From assembly GCA_946222495.1 (NCBI GenBank), contig CAMICF010000024.1, forward strand, positions 1 through 20,615: DNA of 20,615 nt, in the 5' to 3' direction. The stretch comes from an uncultured Janibacter sp. (lineage in GTDB: Bacteria; Actinomycetota; Actinomycetes; Actinomycetales; Dermatophilaceae). Numbering within the stretch: the stretch's first letter is position 1; each line of letters starts with the position of its first letter. Positions 6,564 through 13,652 of this stretch are shown here, in pieces. The position numbers and the translations under genes are program-made. The notes under the pieces were generated by a model. That model made no database searches and was not told where the DNA came from. It was given only the letters and a program-made list of their open reading frames with translations.

Positions 6564-7241
6564 ATGGACCAGCCGCTTTCGCTCGCACTGCGCACCGAGA
6601 CGTCCTCGGCCCACGAGGACGCCGAGGGATCGGCCTTCGTCGAACAGCTCATGGGTGGGCTCGCCTGCCGTCCCGCCTTCGTCGCGCTCGTGGCCCAGCA
6701 GCTGGTGATCTACCGCGCGCTCGAGGACGTGCTGTGGGGTGAGTACGCCGAGCACCCCCTCGTCGCGCCCGTGCTCGACCACCGCCTCGACCGGGTCGCG
6801 GCCCTCGAGCAGGACATGGCGTACTTCGCCGGCGACGACGTCGACGGGCAGCTCGCCGCGGGGGAGATCCACCTCGTCCCTGCCGCCGCGAGCTATGCGG
6901 CGACCCTGCGAACCGAGCACACGCCCGAGGCCATGCTGGCGCACCACTACGTGCGCTACCTCGGGGACCTCTCGGGCGGTCAGATCATCGCCCGGATGGT
7001 GCAGCGCCACTACGGGGTCGACCCCGCGGGGCTGAACTTCTACCACTTCGCGGAGATCCCGAAGCCGAAGCCGTACAAGGACCGCTACCGCGAGACCCTC
7101 GACGGTCTGGACGTCGACGCAGGGACGCGCGCGCGGATCCTCGAGGCGGCCGTGGACAGCTTCGAGCTCAACCGGCGGGTCTTCGCTGACCTCGAGACGG
7201 CCCGCGGCCCCGAGCACGCCGCGGCAGGCGGTCCTGCGTGA
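6564..7241 (+). CDS. Heme oxygenase (biliverdin-producing)
   Basis: Cleaves heme with O2 and reductant to biliverdin, CO and Fe2+, freeing iron in the cytoplasm. It has 225 aa, close to HmuO of Corynebacterium diphtheriae. The proximal heme ligand is His17 in ETSSAHEDAE. The distal helix carries the flexible GDLSGG motif (134-139), and FVEQLMGG, AHHYVRYLGDLSGG and LNFYHF are family-typical. The gene stands behind an iron box, so induction on iron limitation is expected. Its TGA overlaps the GTG of the next gene by 4 bp (7238-7241), giving translational coupling to a membrane protein. No heme uptake genes are visible nearby. Confidence 0.95.
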   Translation: MDQPLSLALRTETSSAHEDAEGSAFVEQLMGGLACRPAFVALVAQQLVIYRALEDVLWGEYAEHPLVAPVLDHRLDRVAALEQDMAYFAGDDVDGQLAAGEIHLVPAAASYAATLRTEHTPEAMLAHHYVRYLGDLSGGQIIARMVQRHYGVDPAGLNFYHFAEIPKPKPYKDRYRETLDGLDVDAGTRARILEAAVDSFELNRRVFADLETARGPEHAAAGGPA

Positions 7242-7783
7242 CCTGGTCGCACTTCCTCCCGACCTTCGGGGGGCTCTTCGTCATCGTCATGCTCCGGGCC
7301 AATGCGACGTACTGGATCGGTCGCGGCGCCGCGGCCGGGACGCGACGCTGGCGGTCGGGTGATGGTGGGGACGCGCGCACCGCCGCGCACGTGGAGCGCG
7401 CACGGCGCCTGATCAACCGGTGGGGGCCGATCGCGGTCGTCTTCTGCTTCCTCACCGTCGGCATCCAGACGGCGGTCAATGCGACCGCCGGGGTCACCCG
7501 GATGCCGCTTCGCCGCTACCTGCCGGCGGTGACCCTCGGCTCGATCCTGTGGGCGACGCTCTACGCGACGGTCGGGCTGGCCGCGGCCAAGGCCTGGCTC
7601 GCGGCCGCCGCCCGGTCCCCGCTGGCGGCGACGCTCATCGCCCTCGTCCTCGTCGCGGCACTCGTCGGCCTCGTCGTGCACCGCCGTGCACGGCGGCGAA
7701 GGGGAGGTGCCGGCACCCGCGAGGACGGCGGCCCGCACGGCTCGGGGGACGTGCAGGACCGGGTCGCGGACATGAGATCGTGA
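7238..7783 (+). CDS. DedA/VTT-like membrane protein, divergent
   Basis: Small integral membrane protein of 181 aa. Hydrophobic stretches lie near 10-26, 65-88, 95-122 and 127-146, followed by a basic, charged cytoplasmic tail (HRRARRRR and on). The segment AGVTRMPLRRYLPAVTLGSILWATLYATVG is characteristic of the DedA/SNARE-associated (VTT) domain, implicated in lipid or undecaprenyl-phosphate flipping. However, the hallmark FxRFxPGxR is replaced by FCFLTVGIQT, so the conserved Arg and Pro are missing and the function may have changed. The GTG start overlaps the heme oxygenase stop (GTGA), and the RDD gene follows after 4 bp, so the three form a likely transcription unit. Confidence 0.75.
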   Translation: MTWSHFLPTFGGLFVIVMLRANATYWIGRGAAAGTRRWRSGDGGDARTAAHVERARRLINRWGPIAVVFCFLTVGIQTAVNATAGVTRMPLRRYLPAVTLGSILWATLYATVGLAAAKAWLAAAARSPLAATLIALVLVAALVGLVVHRRARRRRGGAGTREDGGPHGSGDVQDRVADMRS

Positions 7784-7787
7784 GGGC

Positions 7788-8735
7788 ATGAGCACCCCCG
7801 AGCGCGCCGGTTGGTACGACGACCCGGAGGACGACTCCCAGCTGAGGTACTTCGACGGGATCGTCTGGAGCGACCGCACCGTGCCCCGGCAGGCGCCGCA
7901 GCGGCAGCCCGCGCCCGAGGCCGACCTCGCCCCGACGCAGCCGCGCAGCGCCGCCGGGACCGATGTCTACGGTCGGCCGGTGGGGGGTCCGCCGCAGCCG
8001 GGCCAGCAGCAGCCGTGGGGATCGCCGCACCAGCAGCACCCCGGGCACCAGCAGTTCCCGGGCCAGCAGCACCCGGGCCAGCAGGCCGGGTGGGGCGGCC
8101 ACCAGCAGGCGTACGGCTGGAACCAGCAGCCCGCCCAGCCGACGACCCAGGACGGCCAGCCGCTCGCGAGCTATGGCTCGCGTGCCGGGGCCTATCTCCT
8201 CGACTCACTCATCGTCGGGATCCTCAACCTCATCCTCACCGGGTGGGCCTGGTGGCTCTGGATCGCCGACTACTGGAACTTCGTCTGGGACGCGGCCATG
8301 GCCAACGAGCAGGACCGCGTCAACTCCCTCACGCCGGAGGAGGTCGTCGGCTTCTTCGAGTGGAAGTACCTCTTCATCGCGATGGGTCTGAGCCTCCTGC
8401 TGCAGCTGGCCTACCACGTGGGATTCCTCGTGGCCCGCGGCGCGACCCCGGGCAAGATGATGGTCGGGGTGAGCGTGCGCCGAGCCGACCGGCCGGGACG
8501 GCCGGGGGCCGGCACGGCCTTCATGCGTTACCTGCTCCCGCTCTGCGTCGGGGTGCTCTCGCTGGTGCCCCTGCTCGGCTACGTCATCTGGATCGCCACC
8601 GTCGCCGACCTGCTGTGGCCGGCCTTCGACGACCGGAAGCAGGCGCTCCACGACAAGATCGCCGGCACCCAGGTCGTCAAGGGCAAGCAGTACCGGCGGA
8701 CCCCCGCGGAGGACCAGGGTCACCGCATCTACTGA
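7788..8735 (+). CDS. DUF2510-RDD family membrane protein
   Basis: Membrane protein of 315 aa. Residues 8-29 (GWYDDPEDDSQLRYFDGIVWSD) form a DUF2510 motif common in actinobacterial envelope proteins. A long Gln/Pro/His/Gly-rich linker (about 33-125) follows. The RDD domain starts at SYGSRAGAYLLDSLIVG (Arg132, Asp139), continues through hydrophobic segments near 138-160, 195-215 and 243-270, and ends with KQALHDKIAGTQVV. The family may act as a transporter or envelope protein; substrate unknown. The ATG is 4 bp after the upstream stop, so coupling is likely. Its TGA lies in a small hairpin shared with the convergent gene. Confidence 0.88.
   Translation: MSTPERAGWYDDPEDDSQLRYFDGIVWSDRTVPRQAPQRQPAPEADLAPTQPRSAAGTDVYGRPVGGPPQPGQQQPWGSPHQQHPGHQQFPGQQHPGQQAGWGGHQQAYGWNQQPAQPTTQDGQPLASYGSRAGAYLLDSLIVGILNLILTGWAWWLWIADYWNFVWDAAMANEQDRVNSLTPEEVVGFFEWKYLFIAMGLSLLLQLAYHVGFLVARGATPGKMMVGVSVRRADRPGRPGAGTAFMRYLLPLCVGVLSLVPLLGYVIWIATVADLLWPAFDDRKQALHDKIAGTQVVKGKQYRRTPAEDQGHRIY
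7998..8142 (+). repeat. Gln/His/Pro/Gly-rich coding repeat
   Basis: Irregular repeats of CCGGGCCAGCAGC and variants encode PGQQ and HPGHQQ units (about residues 71-118 of the RDD protein). This is a low-complexity linker of the sort that varies in copy number between strains. Confidence 0.6.
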
Positions 8736-8747
8736 GCTCGGGCTCAG
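8732..8747. terminator. Hairpin containing both convergent stop codons
   Basis: CTGAGC (8732-8737), loop TCGG, GCTCAG (8742-8747). The TGA of the RDD gene (8733-8735) and the TGA of the convergent gene (8744-8746 on plus) lie in opposite arms. The 6-bp stem has no T-tract, so a bidirectional terminator role is tentative. Confidence 0.35.
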
Positions 8748-9610
8748 GTCTCCCGGGCGGCGACGAGGCCGAGGTCGCTCAGCTCGCCGATCGGCTCGGT
8801 GACGTCGCAGCACCCGAACCCGGCGAAGGCCGCGCGCACGGCGGCGACGTCGGGGCTGGACCACCCGGCGACGATGTCGGCCAGGGCTTCCGCGTCCCGG
8901 ATCTCCAGGAGCTCGCGCACGGTCTGCCCGTCGGCTGCACCGGCGCTCGCGTGCGCCGCGACGAGGACGTTGAGCAGGCCGTGCTGCTCCTCGACCTGCC
9001 CGCCCACGGAGTGCTCGCCACGGACCACGTGGTGCAGCCCTCCCGTGAGGACGAAGGGGAGGTACCGCTCGCCGGCACCGATGATGAAGGCAGCGAGCTC
9101 CGCGGCATCGGGCCACGTCCAGTCGGGCGTGGGACCGGTGCGGAACTTGGCGCGCACGTCGATGAAGTCCGTGGCCGAGGCGATGTCCTCGAGGGCGGCG
9201 GCCTGGTCCTCCCGGCCGACCTCGAGGTGGACGGTCAGTCCGTCGAGGTCGAGGTTGCGCCAGCCGGGCGACCACGCCGCGTCGAGGGACGCGACCCGGG
9301 TCCCGGTCACGCTGCGGAGCGAGTCGAGCGCCGCGGCGGTCTCCTCCGGGGCGGTGCCCGGGCGGGCGACGAGGCCGACGGCGGGCGGGGCTGTCGCCCC
9401 CTTCGCCACCGCCGCGGCGAAGGTCTCGACGCCGGGGACCCCGACGAGGAAGGGACCGACGAGGTCGCTGTGCTCTCCCGCCCGGTGCTCACGGTGGGCC
9501 TCGAGCGCCTCCTCCATCGGAAGGGCGGCCGGCGGGAAGAGCGCGGCGTCGTTCACGAGCGAGATGAAGAGGGCTCGGTGGGCGGGCTGGCGCGGCTCTG
9601 CGGAGGACAT
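8744..9610 (-). CDS. Conserved hypothetical protein
   Basis: Protein of 288 aa from the ATG at 9610; I do not recognise its family. Visible features: an N-terminal HRALFISLVNDAALFPPAALPMEEALEAH segment with a NDAALFPP motif, alternating hydrophobic strands and helices (VGPFLVGVP, AVGLVARPG, LTVHLEVGRE, FIDVRAKFRTG, LPFVLTGGLHHVV) that could suit an alpha/beta barrel, and a Cys-Cys pair near the C-terminus. No signal peptide or membrane helix is seen, so it is probably cytoplasmic. The ORF is open to 9664, but 9610 is preferred: a TAGCCT hexamer precedes it by 7 nt. It follows the HemD-like gene by 10 bp and may also be read from the pncA promoter. Confidence 0.75.
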   Translation of the reverse strand: MSSAEPRQPAHRALFISLVNDAALFPPAALPMEEALEAHREHRAGEHSDLVGPFLVGVPGVETFAAAVAKGATAPPAVGLVARPGTAPEETAAALDSLRSVTGTRVASLDAAWSPGWRNLDLDGLTVHLEVGREDQAAALEDIASATDFIDVRAKFRTGPTPDWTWPDAAELAAFIIGAGERYLPFVLTGGLHHVVRGEHSVGGQVEEQHGLLNVLVAAHASAGAADGQTVRELLEIRDAEALADIVAGWSSPDVAAVRAAFAGFGCCDVTEPIGELSDLGLVAARET

Positions 9611-9617
9611 GGAGCGC

Positions 9618-9623
9618 AGGCTA
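9618..9623 (-). promoter_or_regulatory. -10 element (TAGCCT) of leaderless hypothetical gene
   Basis: On the minus strand TAGCCT precedes the ATG at 9610 by 7 nt. Its TAG is the stop codon of the HemD-like gene, the same arrangement as at 1110 and 18631. No -35 match is seen. Confidence 0.5.
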
Positions 9624-10460
9624 CCGAGTGTCGGCGTCGGCGCCGTGGTGGGCGAGGACGGCACGCACGAGCGCTCCCATCCGGCTGCGCTCGGGCATGA
9701 GGGGGGAGATCCCCTTCGCCTCCAGCGGTGCGGCGGTCACGGGGCCGACCGCGGCGAAGAGCACCTGACCTGCCGTCGCCCGATCGACGATCGTGGCGGT
9801 GACACAGGCGGCGTCCGCCGCGTCGAGCCAGGCGCTGGCGGCCGGGGCCGAGGTGAAGACGACGGTGTCGACCAGGCCGTCGGCGACGTCGTGGACGGAC
9901 GCGATGACGGCCTGCGGGTCCGGCGCCGGGCCCCACCGGTAGACGACGAAGGGCAGGACCTCCGCCCCGACGGCCGTGAGCGCGTCGTCGACGCCGTCGG
10001 AGCCATTGCCGTGGTGCTGGACGGCGACGCGGGACCCGGCCAGACCGAGCCCGCGGAGGTGGTCGATGATCTCGGCCGCCTGCTCCGACTCCGCCACCCA
10101 CTCCGGCGTGAGGCCACGGGCGAGGAGCGCGCCCTTGGCCTTGGGGCCGCGGGCGATGATCCGCACGCCGGCGAGCATCCGTGTGAGCTCGTCCGTGATC
10201 CCGGCCGCGTCGGCCGCCTCGAACCAGCCGCGCAGTCCCTGGCCCGTGGTGACGACGAGGACGTCCGGCGGATCGGCGACGAGCGACCGGGTGGCCGCGA
10301 GGAGCTCCTCGTCGTCCGCGTGCTCGACGATGCTCATCGCCGGGGCGTGCCGCACGGTCGCGCCGCGCCTCGCGAAGGCCTCGGCCAGCTCCTCGCTGCG
10401 TCGGTGGGCGGTGACGAGGACGGTGCTGCCGGCCATGACCGGGGGGAGCGTCGTGCTCAT
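9621..10460 (-). CDS. HemD-like protein, NnaR paralogue without DNA-binding domain
   Basis: Protein of 279 aa with the uroporphyrinogen-III synthase fold. HemD cyclises hydroxymethylbilane to uroporphyrinogen III. It aligns almost without gaps to residues 1-270 of the HemD-winged-helix regulator at 14529-15638. Shared segments include ARGPKA(K/R)GA, WVAESE, VAVQHHG, VVYRWGP, VVFTSAPAASAWL and PERSR(M/L)G, with about half the residues identical by eye. It stops where the regulator's winged helix begins. This closeness suggests duplication of a regulator rather than the housekeeping hemD, but synthase activity cannot be excluded. Its ATG overlaps the pncA stop (ATGA, 10457-10460), so it is coupled to nicotinamidase rather than to heme genes. 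Confidence 0.8.
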   Translation of the reverse strand: MSTTLPPVMAGSTVLVTAHRRSEELAEAFARRGATVRHAPAMSIVEHADDEELLAATRSLVADPPDVLVVTTGQGLRGWFEAADAAGITDELTRMLAGVRIIARGPKAKGALLARGLTPEWVAESEQAAEIIDHLRGLGLAGSRVAVQHHGNGSDGVDDALTAVGAEVLPFVVYRWGPAPDPQAVIASVHDVADGLVDTVVFTSAPAASAWLDAADAACVTATIVDRATAGQVLFAAVGPVTAAPLEAKGISPLMPERSRMGALVRAVLAHHGADADTR

Positions 10461-11092
10461 GCGGCGCCGTCCGCGGTGCCGGGGCCGGTCGGGTCGGGGC
10501 TCGTCACCTCGGCACCGGCCGCGATCATCTCGGCCAGCGCGGCCTCGGTGGTCTCGGGCGCGACGCCGGCGGTGGTGTCCGCGAGCAGCCGCACGGTGAA
10601 CCCTTCCTGCAGGGCATCGAGCACGGTCGCCCGCACGCAGTGGTCCGTGGCGATGCCGCCGATGTCGAGGTCGGTGACACCGCGCTGGCGGAGCCAGTCG
10701 GTCAGGCCGGTCCTCTCGTCCGCGGCCACGCCCTCGAAGCCGCTGTACGCGGCATCGTGCTGGCCCTTGCGGAAGATCTCGTCGACGTGGTCGAGCGCGG
10801 GGTGGAGCGAAGGGTGGAACTCGGCCCCGGGCGTCCCTGCCGCGCAGTGCACGGGCCAGGTCGTCGAGAAGTTCGGGTCGCCCTCCGTCGCCCAGTGGTC
10901 GCCGGGGTCGTGGTGCCAGTCGGCGGTGGCGACGACGGCGTCGTAGTCGCGACGGACGCTGTCCTGGCCCGAGCGGTCGGCGAGGACCCGCTCGGTGGCC
11001 CGGGCGGCGACGGCGCCACCGCCCTCGACGCCGAGAGAGCCTCCTTCGCAGAAGTCGTTCTGGATGTCGACGAGAACCAGTGCGCGTCCCAT
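10457..11092 (-). CDS. pncA: Nicotinamidase/pyrazinamidase
   Basis: Isochorismatase-fold amidase that hydrolyses nicotinamide to nicotinate and ammonia in the NAD salvage pathway. It has 211 aa. The catalytic triad is visible: Asp9 in LVDIQNDF, Lys109 in FRKGQ and Cys152 in ATDHCVRATV. Metal ligands Asp58, His60 and His66 occur in TADWHHDPGDHW, with the spacing seen in Mycobacterium PncA. The C-terminal extension after about residue 195 is Pro/Thr/Gly-rich. Preceding it is a CATCCT hexamer 7 nt from the ATG, with GAGGG inside the spacer. It heads a possible three-gene unit with the HemD-like and hypothetical proteins. Confidence 0.94.
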   Translation of the reverse strand: MGRALVLVDIQNDFCEGGSLGVEGGGAVAARATERVLADRSGQDSVRRDYDAVVATADWHHDPGDHWATEGDPNFSTTWPVHCAAGTPGAEFHPSLHPALDHVDEIFRKGQHDAAYSGFEGVAADERTGLTDWLRQRGVTDLDIGGIATDHCVRATVLDALQEGFTVRLLADTTAGVAPETTEAALAEMIAAGAEVTSPDPTGPGTADGAA

Positions 11093-11099
11093 GCCCTCG

Positions 11100-11105
11100 A
11101 GGATG
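11100..11105 (-). promoter_or_regulatory. Possible -10 (CATCCT) of pncA
   Basis: On the minus strand CATCCT lies 7 nt before the ATG at 11092, the same hexamer and spacing as in front of hppD. It is a weak match to TANNNT. Confidence 0.35.
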
Positions 11106-11122
11106 TCACGACCGGCCGTCGG

Positions 11123-12232
11123 TCAGTCGAGGAGCGACCAGAACTGGTCGAAGGCCGCCACCGTCCCCGCGCCGTCGACGCTCACCTGGGTCGCGAGGAA
11201 GGCCGCTCGACCCGTCGTGGGGTCGGCGTAGCCGATGGTGCCGAGCCCGCCGGCCCAGCCGATCGGGCCCGTGGGCCGGATCTCGACCTGGTGGCCCCAC
11301 CCGCAGCCGGGCTCGAGGAAGCCCTCGGCGGTGGCCCGCTGATCGCGGGTGAGGTGGTCGGTGCGCAGTGCCCTGCGGGACTCCGGTGACAGGACCGTTG
11401 GTCCCGAGCCGACGAGCGAGGCGAGGGCGGCCAGCTGGTCGGGCACGGTCGAGACGAGGCCGGCGGCGAGGGACTCGAAGGGCGGTGGCTCGGTGTAGGT
11501 GCCGGCCGGGACGGGGAAGGGGGTCAGCCCACCGCCCTCCGCCGAGGAGTACGGCGTGGCCAACCGCTCCGGGTCACCGACGAAGGAGGTGTCGGTCATC
11601 CGGAGGGGGCCGAGGACGTGCTCGTCGAGGAGCTCGCCGACGCTCTGCCCGCTCGCCCGGGCCAGGACGACGCCGAGGACATCGCTGCTCGTGTGGTACC
11701 TCCACGCGGTGCCAGGCTGGCTGGCGAGGGGAAGGGCGGCGAGCCGGGAGACGAACTCGTCCGGTGCCATGGCCGGACCCCAGGGGCCCGGCGCGATCTC
11801 CTTCGCCTCCATGGCCTCTGCGAGGGGACCCGGCTCGCCCACCCAGCCGAACCCGGGAGTCATCGTCAGCAGGTGCCGGACGGTGATGGGTCGCTCGGCG
11901 GGGACGGTGTCCTCGAGGGGAGCGTCGGGGGAGGTGAGGACCGCTGGGCGGGCCATCTCGGGCAGCCACCGGGCGATCGGGTCGTCGAGGCCGAGCACTC
12001 CCAGCTCGACCAGCCGGGCGGTGAGGATCCCCGCGAGGGGCTTCGTGCTGGAGCTCATCGCGAACTGGGTGTCCTCGGACATCCCCTCGCCACCGAGGGA
12101 CCGGCACCCGCCGACCCGGACGTCCTGCCCGTCGGCATCCCTGACGCCCGCCACCCAGCCGGCGAGGCTCCCTTCGTCGACGAGTCGGTCGCAGCGGTCG
12201 GCCAGTGCGGTGAGGGCGGTGTGTGCGGTCAC
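11123..12232 (-). CDS. Serine hydrolase, class C beta-lactamase/esterase family
   Basis: Penicillin-binding-protein-like serine hydrolase of 369 aa. The nucleophile motif is S61-S-T-K64 (FAMSSSTKPLAG). Y179-H-T-S (WRYHTSSDVLGVVLARASGQ) stands for the YxN/S motif, and a WAGGLGTIGY segment near the C-terminus replaces the KTG box. Family members are beta-lactamases, esterases or D-aminopeptidases; this arrangement with VRHLLTMTPGFGW fits the esterase/EstB-like branch better than a true AmpC. There is no signal peptide, so a cytoplasmic esterase is likelier than antibiotic resistance. The GTG at 12232 has GGGAG 9 nt upstream; the longer open frame runs back into the HNH gene and is spurious. It starts 25 bp after the HNH stop. 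Confidence 0.87.
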   Translation of the reverse strand: MTAHTALTALADRCDRLVDEGSLAGWVAGVRDADGQDVRVGGCRSLGGEGMSEDTQFAMSSSTKPLAGILTARLVELGVLGLDDPIARWLPEMARPAVLTSPDAPLEDTVPAERPITVRHLLTMTPGFGWVGEPGPLAEAMEAKEIAPGPWGPAMAPDEFVSRLAALPLASQPGTAWRYHTSSDVLGVVLARASGQSVGELLDEHVLGPLRMTDTSFVGDPERLATPYSSAEGGGLTPFPVPAGTYTEPPPFESLAAGLVSTVPDQLAALASLVGSGPTVLSPESRRALRTDHLTRDQRATAEGFLEPGCGWGHQVEIRPTGPIGWAGGLGTIGYADPTTGRAAFLATQVSVDGAGTVAAFDQFWSLLD

Positions 12233-12257
12233 GGTGCCACGCTCCCAGAGGTCGTGC

Positions 12258-13580
12258 TCAGACGCTGAGCGAGTGGATGGCGTCGGGACGCGTCGTGTGC
12301 TCGCGGCCGGTCGGGGCGGTCCAGGTGCAGACACCGTCGGGTGCCATCGACAGCCGCCAGCCCGCGTGGTGCTTGAAGCCGTGGTGCCCGGTGCAGAGAC
12401 AGACGAGGTTGTCCTCGCTCGTCGGGCCGTGCGGCCACGGGGTGACGTGATCGAGCTGGGTGCGATCGGTGGGGGTGGCGCAGCCGGGGAACCGGCACGT
12501 CCCGTCACGACGGCGCACCCTGGCGAGCAGCCCGGCTCGAGGTCGGTAGGCGACCGTGGCATCGGTGGCCACGGCGCCCGTGCTCGGATCACTGCCCATG
12601 ATGCGCAGGCGCGTCCGCGGGTCGTCGATGAGTCTGGCGAGGTCGTCGGGCAGGAGGGTCCCCACGCGACGGGCGTCGACGTGACCCGGGACGAACCATG
12701 CCCCGACATGGGGCCTCGGTGGGGAACCCGGTGGAGACCGTGGTGGGAAACCCGGTGGGGAGGCTGGTCGGTGGCGAAGCGGGTCCTGGGTGGCCCACCG
12801 GGAGAGGTGCGGGTTGCCGTCGATCTCGAGCGACTGCATCAGGCGAAGGGCGTACTCGGCCTCGAGCTCGGAGGCGGTGTGGAGGTCGTGCCCGCCGACC
12901 CACGACAGGATCACCTCGTCGCTCTCGCCCCGCCCGCGAAGGACCTCCGCCGCGCTGCGTCGGGTGGCCGGCTCGAGGACGCCCGCCGAGAGGCCGCTCG
13001 TGCCGTCAAGGTCTGCCGAGGAGACGCTCCTGCCGTCGGGGTCGACGAGAGCCGCCACCGGCACGACGAGCTCGAGCGTGGTCGCGACGGTCGCCCTGCC
13101 CAGGAGGAGGTCGCAGAGAGCGTCCGCCCGTGCCTGGGTGAGCGTGGCGTCGGTGTTACCCGCGGCGCGGCAGGCGCGGTGGTACTCACGGCCGAGCTCG
13201 TCGACGGCCGCCCAGACTCGGGCCGAGGTCTCGGTCGGGAGCGACAGCTGCCACGTCGTCAGTCCCGGCACGCCCCGGTCCGGTCCGCAGGTGACGCCCC
13301 TCCGGGAGAGGGCCCGCTCGGCGACCTCCTCCACCGAGGCCCGGTCGGTGGCCACCGCGGCCCGTCGGGCGCGGGTGCCGAGCTGGCCCGTGGAGAGGTC
13401 GGTGACGTTGTCGGCGAAGACGCGCGCCTCGAACTCGGCGAGGTCCTCCACCTCGAGCACCTCGCTCGCGCGCACCACCGCCTCGGCCCGGTAGGGCTCG
13501 AGGTCTCCGGAACGAGCCGCGTGCCACGTCGCCGGCATCTCGTGGTCCATCCGTCGTGCGCGGCGCACCCGGGTGGCCAT
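12258..13580 (-). CDS. C-terminal part of DUF222-HNH endonuclease (downstream of in-frame TGA)
   Basis: This 440-aa open frame holds the main DUF222 region and the HNH nuclease motif. The HNH part reads GTCRFPGC, LDHVTPWPHG, NLVCLCTGHHGFKHHAGW, with the expected Cys pair, DH, Asn and HH. It lacks an obvious ribosome binding site at the ATG (13580). The open frame extends upstream without a start to the TGA at 13653-13655. If translated alone it would lack the N-terminal helices. Confidence 0.6.
   Translation of the reverse strand: MATRVRRARRMDHEMPATWHAARSGDLEPYRAEAVVRASEVLEVEDLAEFEARVFADNVTDLSTGQLGTRARRAAVATDRASVEEVAERALSRRGVTCGPDRGVPGLTTWQLSLPTETSARVWAAVDELGREYHRACRAAGNTDATLTQARADALCDLLLGRATVATTLELVVPVAALVDPDGRSVSSADLDGTSGLSAGVLEPATRRSAAEVLRGRGESDEVILSWVGGHDLHTASELEAEYALRLMQSLEIDGNPHLSRWATQDPLRHRPASPPGFPPRSPPGSPPRPHVGAWFVPGHVDARRVGTLLPDDLARLIDDPRTRLRIMGSDPSTGAVATDATVAYRPRAGLLARVRRRDGTCRFPGCATPTDRTQLDHVTPWPHGPTSEDNLVCLCTGHHGFKHHAGWRLSMAPDGVCTWTAPTGREHTTRPDAIHSLSV
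12718..12765 (-). repeat. Two 24-bp imperfect tandem copies in the HNH linker
   Basis: Copies at 12718-12741 and 12742-12765 share GGTGGG(G/A)AACCCGGTGG and differ near their ends. On the coding strand they encode PPGFPPRS/PPGSPPR-like units between the DUF222 and HNH parts, a flexible linker. Confidence 0.7.
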
Positions 13581-13652
13581 GGTGCGCGGGGAGACCCGCA
13601 GCAGGGGAGCGAGGGCGGCAGCGGCGAAGCTCCCTTCGCCGGGAATCGGGTG

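Noticed and set aside
4648..6588. Minus-strand 646-codon frame through hppD joined to the Lrp-type gene
   Set aside because: Only the last 170 codons have a recognisable family; the rest mirrors hppD codons in high-GC DNA. A good promoter lies just before the ATG at 5160.
11123..12709. Longer beta-lactamase-like protein starting near 12709
   Set aside because: The extra 159 residues shadow the HNH gene in another frame; the GTG at 12232 has a Shine-Dalgarno sequence and the expected N-terminus.
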